Assembly (NCBI GenBank): GCA_900556465.1 | Contig: USPK01000012.1 | Span: forward strand, 1-35,535 | From: an uncultured Prevotella sp. | Lineage (GTDB): Bacteria > Bacteroidota > Bacteroidia > Bacteroidales > Bacteroidaceae | Direction of reading: 5' to 3' | Length of the DNA stretch: 35,535 nt | Part shown: positions 8,538 to 16,240 of the stretch, piece by piece | Layout: every line of letters starts with the position of its first letter | Numbering within the stretch: position 1 is the stretch's first letter | The notes under the pieces: generated by a model | The model's input: only the letters and a program-made list of their open reading frames with translations | Databases searched by the model: none | What the model was told of the DNA's origin: nothing | Made by a program: the position numbers and the translations under genes

Positions 8538-9021
8538 CAGACAGCCGAGAGGGCTGACGCACAACGACAAATCTGAAGGACGGCCGTCCGCTACTTCCGC
8601 AAGGAAGGCGTCGGGTTCCACGCCCTCGGGCAAGCGGGCCGACCGGCGGCACCCGGCGTCCTGCATTTTGAAACTGAGGACGTCGCTTCCCGTCCCATCG
8701 CCGCAAAGGGACCCGGCCTGGTCCGGACTTTCCATTAACCAACACAAAAAAAGATTTTCTTAAACTATTTACTCGTAACTCACCCATAAGGCGATGGAGG
8801 GATAGCGGCCTCTTCATAAGGACAAAGGGCGGACGCCCCCTGCACGGAGCCGGCCCGCACGGGCCTGGGGCCGCAGCACGGCGCCGGCTTGTCCTCCCTC
8901 CTGAAAACCGGACGCAAGACGGGCGCAGTGTGCCCGTCTGTTCTGGTTTACGCCCCGCCCGGGCCTGCGCCCGGGCGGAGGGTACGGCCTTCCTTAACCT
9001 GAAACTGGAAAACAAGAAGTC
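8538..9021 (+). other. Long non-coding leader or independent small RNA upstream of the fructokinase gene
   Basis: About 480 bp without a credible gene follow the promoter at 8501-8532. Near its end are two strong hairpins. AGACGGGC (8917-8924) pairs with GCCCGTCT (8932-8939) and is followed by GTTCTGGTTT, which resembles a weak terminator. CCGCCCGGGC (8955-8964) pairs perfectly with GCCCGGGCGG (8969-8978) around a CTGC loop. Transcription ending at the first hairpin would give an RNA of about 400 nt; read-through would make a structured 5' leader. I did not recognise a known riboswitch, tmRNA, 6S or RNase P signature. Short open frames here have atypical composition and are not called. Confidence 0.45.
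8917..8950 (+). terminator. Possible terminator or attenuator in the fructokinase leader
   Basis: An 8-bp perfect stem (8917-8924 with 8932-8939) and a 7-nt loop precede a modestly T-rich tail GTTCTGGTTT. The tail is weak, so partial termination (attenuation) is as likely as full termination. Confidence 0.4.
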
Positions 9022-9909
9022 ATGGAAGAAATCGTAATCGGCATGGGCGAACTCCTGTGGGACGAGCTGCCCGGCGGCCGCCGCATCGGCGGGGCTCCGG
9101 CCAACTTCGCCTACCACGTGTCGCAATTCGGACTGAAAAGCAGCATCGTCAGCGCAGTCGGCGACGACGCGGACGGGCGCGAACTGCTCACCACGCTGCG
9201 ACAACGCGGCGTGGACTGCTGCGTAGCCACCGTGGACCGCCCCACGGGGACGGTGGGCGTGACGATTAGCGGCAACGGCATCCCGCAGTACGAAATCCGC
9301 CGCGACGTAGCGTGGGACCACATCCCCTTTACCCCGGCGCTCGAGGAGCTTGCGGGACGGACGCGGGCCGTATGCTTCGGCAGCCTGGCGCAACGCAGCG
9401 CCGGCACGCACGATACGCTGAAGCGCTTCCTGGCCGCCATGCCGGACGACGCGGACCGGCTGAAGGTGTTCGACATCAATCTGCGGAAACCGTTCTATAC
9501 GCCCGAGGTCATCGAGGCCTCGCTCCGCATGTGCAACGTGCTGAAAATCAACGACGAGGAACTGGCCATCCTGGGAGAGCAACAGGGCTGGCCGGCAGAC
9601 CGCCTGCTGGCCGAGTGCCCGGGCCTGATGGAGCGCTACGGGCTCCGCTTGCTCGTGCTGACGTGCGGCACGGCGGGGAGCTACGTCTTCAGCGCGGAGG
9701 AGACGTCCTACCTCGAGACGCCGCGCGTCCAGGTGGCCGACACGGTAGGAGCGGGCGACTCGTTCACCGCCGCACTGGTGGCCGCACTGCTCCGGGGCCG
9801 CCCGGTGGTGGAAGCGCACCACCTCGCCGTCCAAGTATCGGCCTACGTCTGCACCCAGGCCGGCGCCATGCCGGCGCTGCCGCCGGAGCTCACGGGCCGC
9901 CTCCGCTGA
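9022..9909 (+). CDS. PfkB-family carbohydrate kinase, probable fructokinase
   Basis: A 295-residue cytoplasmic ribokinase/PfkB-fold kinase that phosphorylates a sugar at the expense of ATP. The N-terminal motif GGAPANFAYHVSQFG and the C-terminal ATP and catalytic-base motif DTVGAGDSFTAALVAALL (with the GAGD anion hole) are both intact, and the length is normal for fructokinases. Short PfkB proteins starting with a GE-LLWDELPGG segment are usually annotated as fructokinases, and the gene directly downstream encodes a regulator resembling the fructose-sensing hybrid system of Bacteroides, which supports fructose as substrate. Specificity remains an inference. The gene stands alone: a strong terminator follows 9 bp after the stop, and a very long leader precedes it. 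Confidence 0.85.
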   Translation: MEEIVIGMGELLWDELPGGRRIGGAPANFAYHVSQFGLKSSIVSAVGDDADGRELLTTLRQRGVDCCVATVDRPTGTVGVTISGNGIPQYEIRRDVAWDHIPFTPALEELAGRTRAVCFGSLAQRSAGTHDTLKRFLAAMPDDADRLKVFDINLRKPFYTPEVIEASLRMCNVLKINDEELAILGEQQGWPADRLLAECPGLMERYGLRLLVLTCGTAGSYVFSAEETSYLETPRVQVADTVGAGDSFTAALVAALLRGRPVVEAHHLAVQVSAYVCTQAGAMPALPPELTGRLR

Positions 9910-9918
9910 CCGCTCCGC

Positions 9919-9966
9919 AAAAGCCCGGACCGACGCCCCGTGTACACGCCGGTCCGGGCTTTTTCT
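9919..9966 (+). terminator. Intrinsic terminator after the fructokinase gene
   Basis: AAAAGCCCGGACCG (9919-9932) pairs perfectly with CGGTCCGGGCTTTT (9950-9963) around a 17-nt loop and ends in a T-rich tail. The 14-bp stem, flanked by A and T runs, could work in both directions. Confidence 0.92.
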
Positions 9967-9974
9967 TCCGGAAG

Positions 9975-10006
9975 TTTTGCTTAGTCAAAACAATATGCTA
10001 TATTTG
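9975..10006 (+). promoter_or_regulatory. Promoter of the hybrid two-component regulator gene
   Basis: TTTTG (9975-9979), a 19-nt spacer and TATATTTG (9999-10006) fit the Bacteroidota consensus well. The predicted start near 10012 leaves a leader of about 33 nt before ATG 10045. Confidence 0.75.
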
Positions 10007-10012
10007 CGGAGT

Positions 10013-10040
10013 AAAACTCGAATCTGTCCGAGTTTTTCTT
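10013..10040 (+). promoter_or_regulatory. Leader hairpin with T-rich tail immediately before the regulator start codon
   Basis: AAAACTCG (10013-10020) and CGAGTTTT (10029-10036) form an 8-bp perfect stem with an 8-nt loop, followed by TCTTTCCC and the ATG at 10045. It would fill nearly the whole 5' leader of the mRNA. It could act as an attenuator, hide the ribosome-binding region, or be an operator dyad; the sequence does not decide between these. Confidence 0.5.
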
Positions 10041-10044
10041 TCCC

Positions 10045-12783
10045 ATGAAACATTTTTTCCCATTCCTGTTAGCGTTGCTGCTGCTCGCTGGGCTGCTGCT
10101 ACCCGCCGCCTGCCAGCGTCCCCGGAAAGTATTCCACGTCGGCGTCTCCCAGTGCGACGACGACGAATGGCGGCAACGGATGAACCGGGAAATGTTGCGC
10201 GAGGCCGACTATGCCGACAACATGACGCTCGAAATACGCAACTCGCCCGGCGACGGCGGCCGGCAGGCGGCCGACATAGACTACTTCGTCCGCAGCAACG
10301 TGGACCTGCTCATCGTCTCGCCCTACGACACGGCGCGCGTAGCCCCGGCCGTAGAACGCGCACGCCAGGCAGGCATACCTATTATTATGGTAGACCGCAA
10401 GTGCGGGGGCGACAACTACACGGCCTTTGTCGGGACGGACAATTACCAGATTGGTCACGACGCGGGGCTTTACGTCATCTCGCGCCTGAAGGGGCGCGGC
10501 TCCGTCATCGAGATTACGGGCGGCGAGGGCTCCACCCCGGCCCGCGACCGGCACCGCGGTTTCTCCGACGCCCTGGCCACGGCGCCGGGTATCCGGCTCG
10601 CGGGCAAGGCCAACGGGCAGTGGCACGAGCAGGCGGCGCGCCACGTGGCCGACTCCCTGTTGCGGCAGCTGCCGGCGCCGGACTTCGTCTTTGTCCACAA
10701 CGACAAGATGGGGCAAGGCGTAGCCGAGGCGGCGGCCCGGCTGGGCCTCTCGCTCCGCATCGTCGGCGTGGACGCCCTGCCCGGCAAGGGCGGCGGCATG
10801 GAACTGGTGGAGCGCGGCGTCCTGGAGGCCAGCCTGCTCTACCCCACGGGCGGCGACAAAGTGATCCGCGTGGCCGACGCCATCCTCACGGGCCGGCCTT
10901 TCCCGCGACAGACCCTGCTCTCCACCGCCTTAGTGGACAGCACCAACGCCCGGTTGCTCAACATGCAGTACGAGCAGATGGCGGAACGGGAAGAGAAGAT
11001 TGAAACCCTGAACCTACGGGTCAACGACTTTCTGTCCCGCTACGCTTCGCAGCGCGTACTGCTCACGTCCCTCATCGCTACGCTCACGCTCGCCGCGGCG
11101 TTGCTGGTCCTCATCTTCCGTGCTTACCTGACAAAAGCGAAAACGAACCGCGAGCTGGCGGAACAGAAGCACAAGCTCGAGGAACAGCGCGACCAGCTCA
11201 TCGCCCTGTCGCGCCAGGTGGAGGAAGCCACGCAGTCGAAGCTGGCCTTCTACACCAACGTGTCGCACGACCTGCGCACGCCGCTCACCCTCATCACGGC
11301 GCCCACGGAACAGTTGCTCGACGACCCCACCCTGACCCGCCAGCAGCGCGACCTGGTGGGCATCATCCGCCGCAACGCCTTCATCCTGCTGCGCCTCATC
11401 AACCAGGTCCTCGACCTTAGGAAAGAGGAAAGCGGCGAACTGAAGCTGCAACGCGTCACGACAGACCTGCGCCACACCACCGAGGACTGGAGCGAGGCCT
11501 TCCGCACACTGGCGCTGCGGCGCCACGTGCGCTTCACCGTCCACCTGCCCGAACCCGACGCGCCCTATATGATCGGAGCGTTCGACCGTACGAAGCTGGA
11601 GGCTATCTTTTACAACCTGCTCTCGAACGCTTTCAAGTTCACGCCGGAGAATGGGCGCATCGACGTGACGCTGGCTTCCGGTACCGACGCCGACGGTCGG
11701 CCGTGGGTGAGCCTTACGGTCCAGGACAACGGGCAAGGCATCCCGGCCTCACACATTGACCACATCTTCGACCGCTTCTACCAGGTCGACGTCAACCACT
11801 CGGGCTCGGGCATCGGACTGGCGTTGGTGAAATCGTTTGCCGAGATCCACGGCGGGACGGTCCAGGTGGAGAGCGTCGAGAAACAGGGCACGACGTTCAC
11901 CGTACGCTTGCCGTGGGTGGCGCCTCAGGAGCACGAGGCGGCCCCGCAGCCCTCCGAGGAGACGAAACTGGCCGAGGCGGAATGGAACGACGAGCCCGAG
12001 CCACAGCCCGAGGCCGACGACGACCGGCCTGCGGTCCTAGTCATCGACGACAATACGGACATCCGTCGCTACCTCTACCAGCTGCTCGGCACGGACTATC
12101 GCGTCCTGACCGCCCCCAACGGCCGCGCCGGCCTGCAACGGGCGCTGGAGACACTGCCCGACCTCGTCATCTGCGACATCCGCATGGAGGGGATGGACGG
12201 CCTGGAGTGCCTGCGACGCCTCAAGCAGGAGGTGCCCACGAGCCACATCCCGGTGATGATGCTCACGGCCTGCGCGCTCGACGGAGAGCGCGTGCGCGGA
12301 TACGAAGGCGGGGCCGACGCCTACATGGCGAAGCCCTTCGACCCGAAAGAGTTGCTCGCCGTGGTGCGTAACCTCGTCAACGGACACCGCAAGCTCCACG
12401 AGGCCCTGACCCGCCGCGGCTCCACGCCCGGAGCGGACAGCGCCGACGCCGAAAAGACCTTCGGCGCACGCCTGCACGAACTGCTCGAAGCCCGCCTGGC
12501 CGACCCGGACCTGAGCGTTGAGGACCTGGGCGCCGAACTGGGCCTGGGCCGCAGCCAATTCTACCGCAAAGTCAAGGCCCTGACCAACTACTCGCCGGTC
12601 GAGTTGCTGCGCGCCGCCCGCCTGAAGCGCGCCGCGCTGCTACTGGCGCAAACAGAAAAGACGGTGGCCGAGATTGCCTACGACGTAGGTTTCTCGTCAC
12701 CGTCCTACTTTGCCAAATGCTACAAAGAGTACTTTGGCGAAAGTCCCACAGACTTCCTCAAGCGGAAGCGAGGGGAAGCGTGA
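10045..12783 (+). CDS. Hybrid two-component system regulator with periplasmic sugar-binding sensor
   Basis: A 912-residue one-protein signalling system. Order of parts: N-terminal export/anchor segment (1-23, with a cysteine at 23 but a poor lipobox); a type I periplasmic-binding-protein domain (about 30-315) with VGVSQ, LLIVSPYD and VHNDKMGQG segments; a transmembrane helix (about 334-356); and a coiled coil. A HisKA domain follows with phospho-acceptor H408 (VSHDLRTPLTL), then HATPase_c with N, G1 and G2 boxes (NLLSNAFKF, DNGQGIP, GSGIGLALV). A receiver domain has phospho-acceptor D711 (LVICDIRMEGMDG), and an AraC-type HTH ends the protein. Most hybrid regulators of polysaccharide loci carry beta-propeller sensors; the sugar-binding-protein type resembles the Bacteroides thetaiotaomicron fructose sensor BT1754. 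Together with the upstream fructokinase this suggests fructose sensing. No SusC/D or GH32 genes are in the window, so the regulon must lie elsewhere. Confidence 0.93.
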   Translation: MKHFFPFLLALLLLAGLLLPAACQRPRKVFHVGVSQCDDDEWRQRMNREMLREADYADNMTLEIRNSPGDGGRQAADIDYFVRSNVDLLIVSPYDTARVAPAVERARQAGIPIIMVDRKCGGDNYTAFVGTDNYQIGHDAGLYVISRLKGRGSVIEITGGEGSTPARDRHRGFSDALATAPGIRLAGKANGQWHEQAARHVADSLLRQLPAPDFVFVHNDKMGQGVAEAAARLGLSLRIVGVDALPGKGGGMELVERGVLEASLLYPTGGDKVIRVADAILTGRPFPRQTLLSTALVDSTNARLLNMQYEQMAEREEKIETLNLRVNDFLSRYASQRVLLTSLIATLTLAAALLVLIFRAYLTKAKTNRELAEQKHKLEEQRDQLIALSRQVEEATQSKLAFYTNVSHDLRTPLTLITAPTEQLLDDPTLTRQQRDLVGIIRRNAFILLRLINQVLDLRKEESGELKLQRVTTDLRHTTEDWSEAFRTLALRRHVRFTVHLPEPDAPYMIGAFDRTKLEAIFYNLLSNAFKFTPENGRIDVTLASGTDADGRPWVSLTVQDNGQGIPASHIDHIFDRFYQVDVNHSGSGIGLALVKSFAEIHGGTVQVESVEKQGTTFTVRLPWVAPQEHEAAPQPSEETKLAEAEWNDEPEPQPEADDDRPAVLVIDDNTDIRRYLYQLLGTDYRVLTAPNGRAGLQRALETLPDLVICDIRMEGMDGLECLRRLKQEVPTSHIPVMMLTACALDGERVRGYEGGADAYMAKPFDPKELLAVVRNLVNGHRKLHEALTRRGSTPGADSADAEKTFGARLHELLEARLADPDLSVEDLGAELGLGRSQFYRKVKALTNYSPVELLRAARLKRAALLLAQTEKTVAEIAYDVGFSSPSYFAKCYKEYFGESPTDFLKRKRGEA

Positions 12784-12800
12784 GCGGCCCATAGCGGGCG

Positions 12801-13295
12801 TCAGAATCCGCCGCCCATGCCGGGGCCACCCCCTGGAAATCCGCCAGGACCACCACCGGGTCCGCGGCGCGAGTTACTGTTGGACGTCCGCTTCCGCTGT
12901 GCGGGCATGAACACGCGCAGCACCTGCTGGGCCGTCAGCTTCTCCTTGAAGCGGGCGTAAAAGTTCCGCTTCACGGCCACCGTACGCTCCGTGGCGGCAA
13001 ACATACCTTCAAGCGCTGCCATGGCTTCTTCCTCGGTGAGGTCGTCCACTTCCTTGGCTTTCGGCATCTCGCCCCGCGCGGAGCGCAACGAGTCGTTGTA
13101 CTCCACGTAGAGGGGTACGAACCAGTCCTTCGTAGCGTCGTCCAGTTTCAACTGGCGGGCCATCTGCTTGGCCATTTTCTCCGCCCTTTCCTGACGTTCC
13201 GCGACGTCTTCGTCGTCGCCCATTTCCTGCGCCTGTACGCAGAGGCCGGAGCCCAAGAAGGCTGCCAGCAGCAAGCATAACCAATGCTTCTTCAT
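12801..13295 (-). CDS. Small exported protein, Spy/CpxP-like in composition, Gly-rich C-terminus
   Basis: A 164-residue protein with a clear signal peptide (MKKHWLCLLLAAFLGSGLCVQAQ) and a mature, highly charged helical region (about 25-135) with an LTEEEAM segment and a later KEKLTAQQVLRVF. That pattern resembles LTxxQ/Spy/CpxP-type periplasmic proteins, which bind unfolded protein or sense metals and envelope stress. The last 30 residues are low-complexity Gly/Pro/Phe (GGPGGFPGGGPGMGGGF). I do not recognise a specific family, and the function is inferred only from composition. It converges on the hybrid regulator gene, whose stop lies 17 bp away, and is transcribed divergently from cysQ. It has an unusually good Shine-Dalgarno sequence for this genome. 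Confidence 0.75.
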   Translation of the reverse strand: MKKHWLCLLLAAFLGSGLCVQAQEMGDDEDVAERQERAEKMAKQMARQLKLDDATKDWFVPLYVEYNDSLRSARGEMPKAKEVDDLTEEEAMAALEGMFAATERTVAVKRNFYARFKEKLTAQQVLRVFMPAQRKRTSNSNSRRGPGGGPGGFPGGGPGMGGGF

Positions 13296-13301
13296 AAAAT
13301 T

Positions 13302-13307
13302 ACTCCT
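13302..13307 (-). promoter_or_regulatory. Shine-Dalgarno sequence of the small exported protein gene
   Basis: AGGAGT on the minus strand ends 6 nt before the ATG at 13295. Strong Shine-Dalgarno sequences are rare in Bacteroidota, and I saw no comparable site before the other genes in this window. It supports the chosen start. Confidence 0.7.
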
Positions 13308-13376
13308 TTATTATTAGTGGTTAGACATGTTCGTCGTTGTCCGGAGGTCCGCGCGCGGCGGACGGTCGGCGTCGAC

Positions 13377-13435
13377 ACGGGGCTAAGCCCCGTAATTTCT
13401 GGGCTAGGCCCCGTAAATCCTGGCCCTAGCCCCGT
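13377..13435 (+). repeat. 21-bp-period intergenic repeat, site C (3 units)
   Basis: Three forward cores at 13380-13393, 13401-13414 and 13422-13435 (GGGCTAAGCCCCGT, GGGCTAGGCCCCGT, GGCCCTAGCCCCGT) are separated by 7-bp spacers AATTTCT and AAATCCT, an exact 21-bp period. The first is also a near-perfect palindrome, ACGGGGCT-A-AGCCCCGT (13377-13393). Unlike sites B, D and E, this cluster lies between divergent genes, upstream of both, so it cannot be a terminator for either. The remainder of 13296-13744 shows nothing recognisable. Confidence 0.85.
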
Positions 13436-13744
13436 GGAGCGGCGCCCCGGACCCCGCTGTGGCCGCCCGCAGCCCGAGGGTCAGCGGCAACGGCCACAAG
13501 CAGCGGGGGCGGGCCGCCGGCGGCTTTTACTTATAAGACGAAAAACCGGACAAATTGTTACACGGGAATAGACGAACCCGACACCCCGGAAGGTTATCCG
13601 ACGAAAAACGTAGACGAAGCCGCCCCCGACCCCGCAACGACACAGCCGCAGCCCGACAGACCAGCCAGGGCGACGAACAGGCCATTCTTCGACGTTCTGC
13701 GGGCTTTTTAACATTTCCGTAAAACTTTTTCCGCGATAAAGTTC

Positions 13745-13752
13745 TAAATTTG
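13745..13752 (+). promoter_or_regulatory. -7 element of the cysQ operon promoter
   Basis: TAAATTTG matches TAnnTTTG and lies 22 bp before the cysQ ATG. The stretch upstream is AT-rich (TTTTT at 13726-13730), but no good TTG element sits at 19-21 nt. Confidence 0.55.
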
Positions 13753-13774
13753 TGCCGCACATACTTTATCGTTT

Positions 13775-14635
13775 ATGGAATCAGTAGCCTCACAGCTCAT
13801 GACCGCCGCGCACGCCGCCGTGCGTGCCGGGGCGGAAATCATGAACATATACCTGCACCCGGAGACCGACTGGGAGGTGGAGCGCAAAGCCGACAACTCG
13901 CCGCTCACCCTGGCCGACCGCCGCGCCCACGCCGCCATCGCCGCCGCCCTCGAGGCGACGCCCTGGCCCCTGCTCAGCGAGGAGGGCGCCCATGCCGACT
14001 ACGCCGCACGCCGCAAGTGGGACACGCTCTGGGTGGTGGACCCGCTCGACGGGACCAAGGAGTTCCTGAAACGCAACGGCGAGTTCACCGTCAACATTGC
14101 CTTGGTGCAGGACGGGCGCCCCGTGGCGGGCATCATCTACGTACCGGTGCGCGACGTGCTCTACGTGGGAGCGGCCGCGGGATGGGGTCTGCCGGACCGC
14201 GCCCTGGCCCTGCGCCTGGAGCACGCGGCGGACCGGCTGCCGGATGCGCTCGACGCCCTGGCCGGAACGGCCGAGGACCTGACCCGCCGGCGGGCGGAGC
14301 GGCGGCCCCTGCGCGTCGTGGCCTCGCGCTCGCACCTGAGCGAGGAGACGCAGGCCTGGATAGCCCGGAAACAGGCCGAACGGGGCGAAGTCCTGGAACG
14401 CTGCTCCGCCGGCAGCTCGCTGAAATTCTGCCTGCTGGCCGAGCGCGCGGCGGACTACTACCCGCGCCTGGCGCCCACGATGGAGTGGGACACGGCGGCG
14501 GGCGACGCCATACTGCGCGCCGCGGGAGGCACCGTAGTCCGTATGGACGGCAGCAGGGCGACGGACCAGCCGCTGACTTACAATAAGCCCGACCTGCTCA
14601 ACCCTTATTTCCTGGCCACGGCCCCGGCCGACTAA
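13775..14635 (+). CDS. cysQ: 3'(2'),5'-bisphosphate nucleotidase CysQ
   Basis: A 286-residue inositol-monophosphatase-superfamily phosphatase that hydrolyses adenosine 3',5'-bisphosphate (PAP) to AMP, removing the inhibitory by-product of sulfotransferases and PAPS reductases. Metal-binding motifs are intact: SEEGA (68-72), DPLDGTKEF (89-97) and WDTAAGDAI (238-246). It is the first gene of the cysQ-SLC13-cysC-cysD-cysN operon, with the transporter following after 12 bp. Placement with PAPS-forming genes favours PAP rather than inositol phosphates as substrate. Start ATG 13775 sits just downstream of the -7 element at 13745-13752, and length is close to the usual 250-280 residues. Confidence 0.92.
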   Translation: MESVASQLMTAAHAAVRAGAEIMNIYLHPETDWEVERKADNSPLTLADRRAHAAIAAALEATPWPLLSEEGAHADYAARRKWDTLWVVDPLDGTKEFLKRNGEFTVNIALVQDGRPVAGIIYVPVRDVLYVGAAAGWGLPDRALALRLEHAADRLPDALDALAGTAEDLTRRRAERRPLRVVASRSHLSEETQAWIARKQAERGEVLERCSAGSSLKFCLLAERAADYYPRLAPTMEWDTAAGDAILRAAGGTVVRMDGSRATDQPLTYNKPDLLNPYFLATAPAD

Positions 14636-14647
14636 ACCGTAACGCTT

Positions 14648-16204
14648 ATGCCCCTTCCCGCCATATTCGTCATCATCGTCCTGGCCATCGTCATCATTGC
14701 GCTCATCAAAGACCGCATGCGGCCGGGGCTCATCCTGCTCTCGGGTGCCGTAGCCTTTCTCTGCGCCGGCATACTGAGCCCGGAGGACATGCTTGAGGGC
14801 TTTGCCAACAAGGGTATGATTACCGTCGCCATGCTCTTTCTCGTGAGCGAGGGCGTCAGGCGCTCGGGCATCCTGGAGAAGCTGCTCAAGCGGCTGCTGC
14901 CGGGCCCGGGCTCGTCGGTGCGTAAGGTGCAGCTGCGCATGCTTCCCACCATCGCGGGCATCTCTGCCTTTCTGAACAACACGCCGGTGGTGGTCATCTT
15001 CGCCCCGATGATCAAGCACTGGGCCGAGGCCATGAAGCTGCCTTGCACTAAGTTCCTGATTCCGCTCTCTTACGCCACCATCCTGGGCGGTATCTGCACG
15101 CTCATCGGGACCAGCACGAACCTCGTGGTCCACGGCATGGTCATCGGCGCGGGCTACCGCGGATTCACCATGTTTGAGCTCGCGCAAATCGGCATACCCG
15201 TGGCGGTGGTGGGCATAGCCTACATCATCATCGCCTCGCCGCGCCTGCTGCCCGACCGCAGGGACCGCAACGAGACCACCAGTAGCCAGGAACAGGCCGA
15301 GGGGCTCCATCGCATCGAGGTGGTGCTCGGTCCGCGCTTCCCGGCCATCAACCGCCGCGTGCTCGACTTCGACTTCAAGCGGAAATACGGCGCGTCGCTG
15401 CTCGAAATCAAGCGCGGCGGCACGACCCTCATCCTCCACGACATGCGCAAGGAGCGCTTCCGCGAGGGCGACACGCTGGTGCTCCTGGCCGACGACAATT
15501 TTCTGAAGAACTGGGGCGACTCGTCGTTCTTCCTCCTCGTCTCGAACGGGAAAGAGGCCGAGCCGACCCTGAAACCGTGGAAGCGCTGGCTGGCCATAGT
15601 CCTGCTGATACTCATGGTCATCGGCGCGACCGTGGGCGAGCTCCCCTTCATGGCCGACGCCGTGCCGGAGATGAAGTTCGACATGTTCTTCTTCGTCTGC
15701 GTAACGACGGTCCTCATGGCCTGGTTCAACCTGTTCCCGGCCCGCAAGTACACGAAATTCATCTCGTGGGACATCCTCGTGACCATAGCCTCGGCCTTCG
15801 CCATCAGCAAGGCGATGCAGAACTCCGGCATGGCGGACGCCGTGGCCCAGTTCGCCATCGGGCTGGGCAACGACCACCCGAATCCCTACCTGATGCTGGC
15901 GGTGGTCTTCATTATCACCAACATTTTCACCGAACTGATGACGAACAACGCGGCAGCGGCCCTGGCTTTCCCCATATCGCTGGCCATCGCGGAACACATG
16001 GGGCTCAACCCGATGCCTTTCTTCGTGGCCATCTGCGTGGCGGCCTCGGCGAGCTTCTCTACGCCCATCGGCTACCAGACGAATCTCATCGTCCAGGGCA
16101 TCGGCAACTACCGCTTCACGGACTTTGTGCGCGTCGGGCTGCCCCTCAACTTCCTGACGCTCATCCTGACGGTGACGCTCGTCCCCCTGTTCTGGCCCTT
16201 CTGA
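14648..16204 (+). CDS. SLC13-family anion symporter, probable sulfate transporter
   Basis: A 518-residue inner-membrane transporter with about ten to eleven hydrophobic helices. The SLC13/DASS signature appears twice as related hairpin/helix segments: FLNNTPVVVIF with IGTSTNLVVHG in the first half, and ELMTNNAAAALAFP with STPIGYQTNLIVQG in the second. Between them lies a soluble TrkA-C (RCK_C) domain, about residues 218-300, with the segment EIKRGGTTLILHDMRKERFREGDTLVLLA. Many bacterial relatives have two such domains, whereas I see one. The family takes up sulfate or di- and tricarboxylates with sodium; its position inside a cysQ/C/D/N operon makes sulfate much the likeliest substrate. The genes on either side lie within 12 and 36 bp, indicating one transcript. 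Confidence 0.88.
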   Translation: MPLPAIFVIIVLAIVIIALIKDRMRPGLILLSGAVAFLCAGILSPEDMLEGFANKGMITVAMLFLVSEGVRRSGILEKLLKRLLPGPGSSVRKVQLRMLPTIAGISAFLNNTPVVVIFAPMIKHWAEAMKLPCTKFLIPLSYATILGGICTLIGTSTNLVVHGMVIGAGYRGFTMFELAQIGIPVAVVGIAYIIIASPRLLPDRRDRNETTSSQEQAEGLHRIEVVLGPRFPAINRRVLDFDFKRKYGASLLEIKRGGTTLILHDMRKERFREGDTLVLLADDNFLKNWGDSSFFLLVSNGKEAEPTLKPWKRWLAIVLLILMVIGATVGELPFMADAVPEMKFDMFFFVCVTTVLMAWFNLFPARKYTKFISWDILVTIASAFAISKAMQNSGMADAVAQFAIGLGNDHPNPYLMLAVVFIITNIFTELMTNNAAAALAFPISLAIAEHMGLNPMPFFVAICVAASASFSTPIGYQTNLIVQGIGNYRFTDFVRVGLPLNFLTLILTVTLVPLFWPF

Positions 16205-16240
16205 AACCGGCCCGGCTGACGCCGGCCATAATCCTACAAC

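Noticed and set aside
8720..8733. Minus-strand GGAAAGTCCGGACC, resembling the 5' conserved motif of bacterial RNase P RNA.
   Set aside because: The other conserved blocks (GTGAGGGTGAAA-type, GAGCAAG-type, and the AGAA...CCGGCTTA partner of P4) are missing in the following few hundred bases of the minus strand, so the match is treated as chance.
8428..8763. Open frame of 111 codons on the plus strand, and a 79-codon minus-strand frame at 8508-8747.
   Set aside because: Both have Arg/Ser/Pro/Cys-rich composition with no recognisable domain. The plus frame begins upstream of the consensus promoter and spans it. They look like products of a GC-rich non-coding region.
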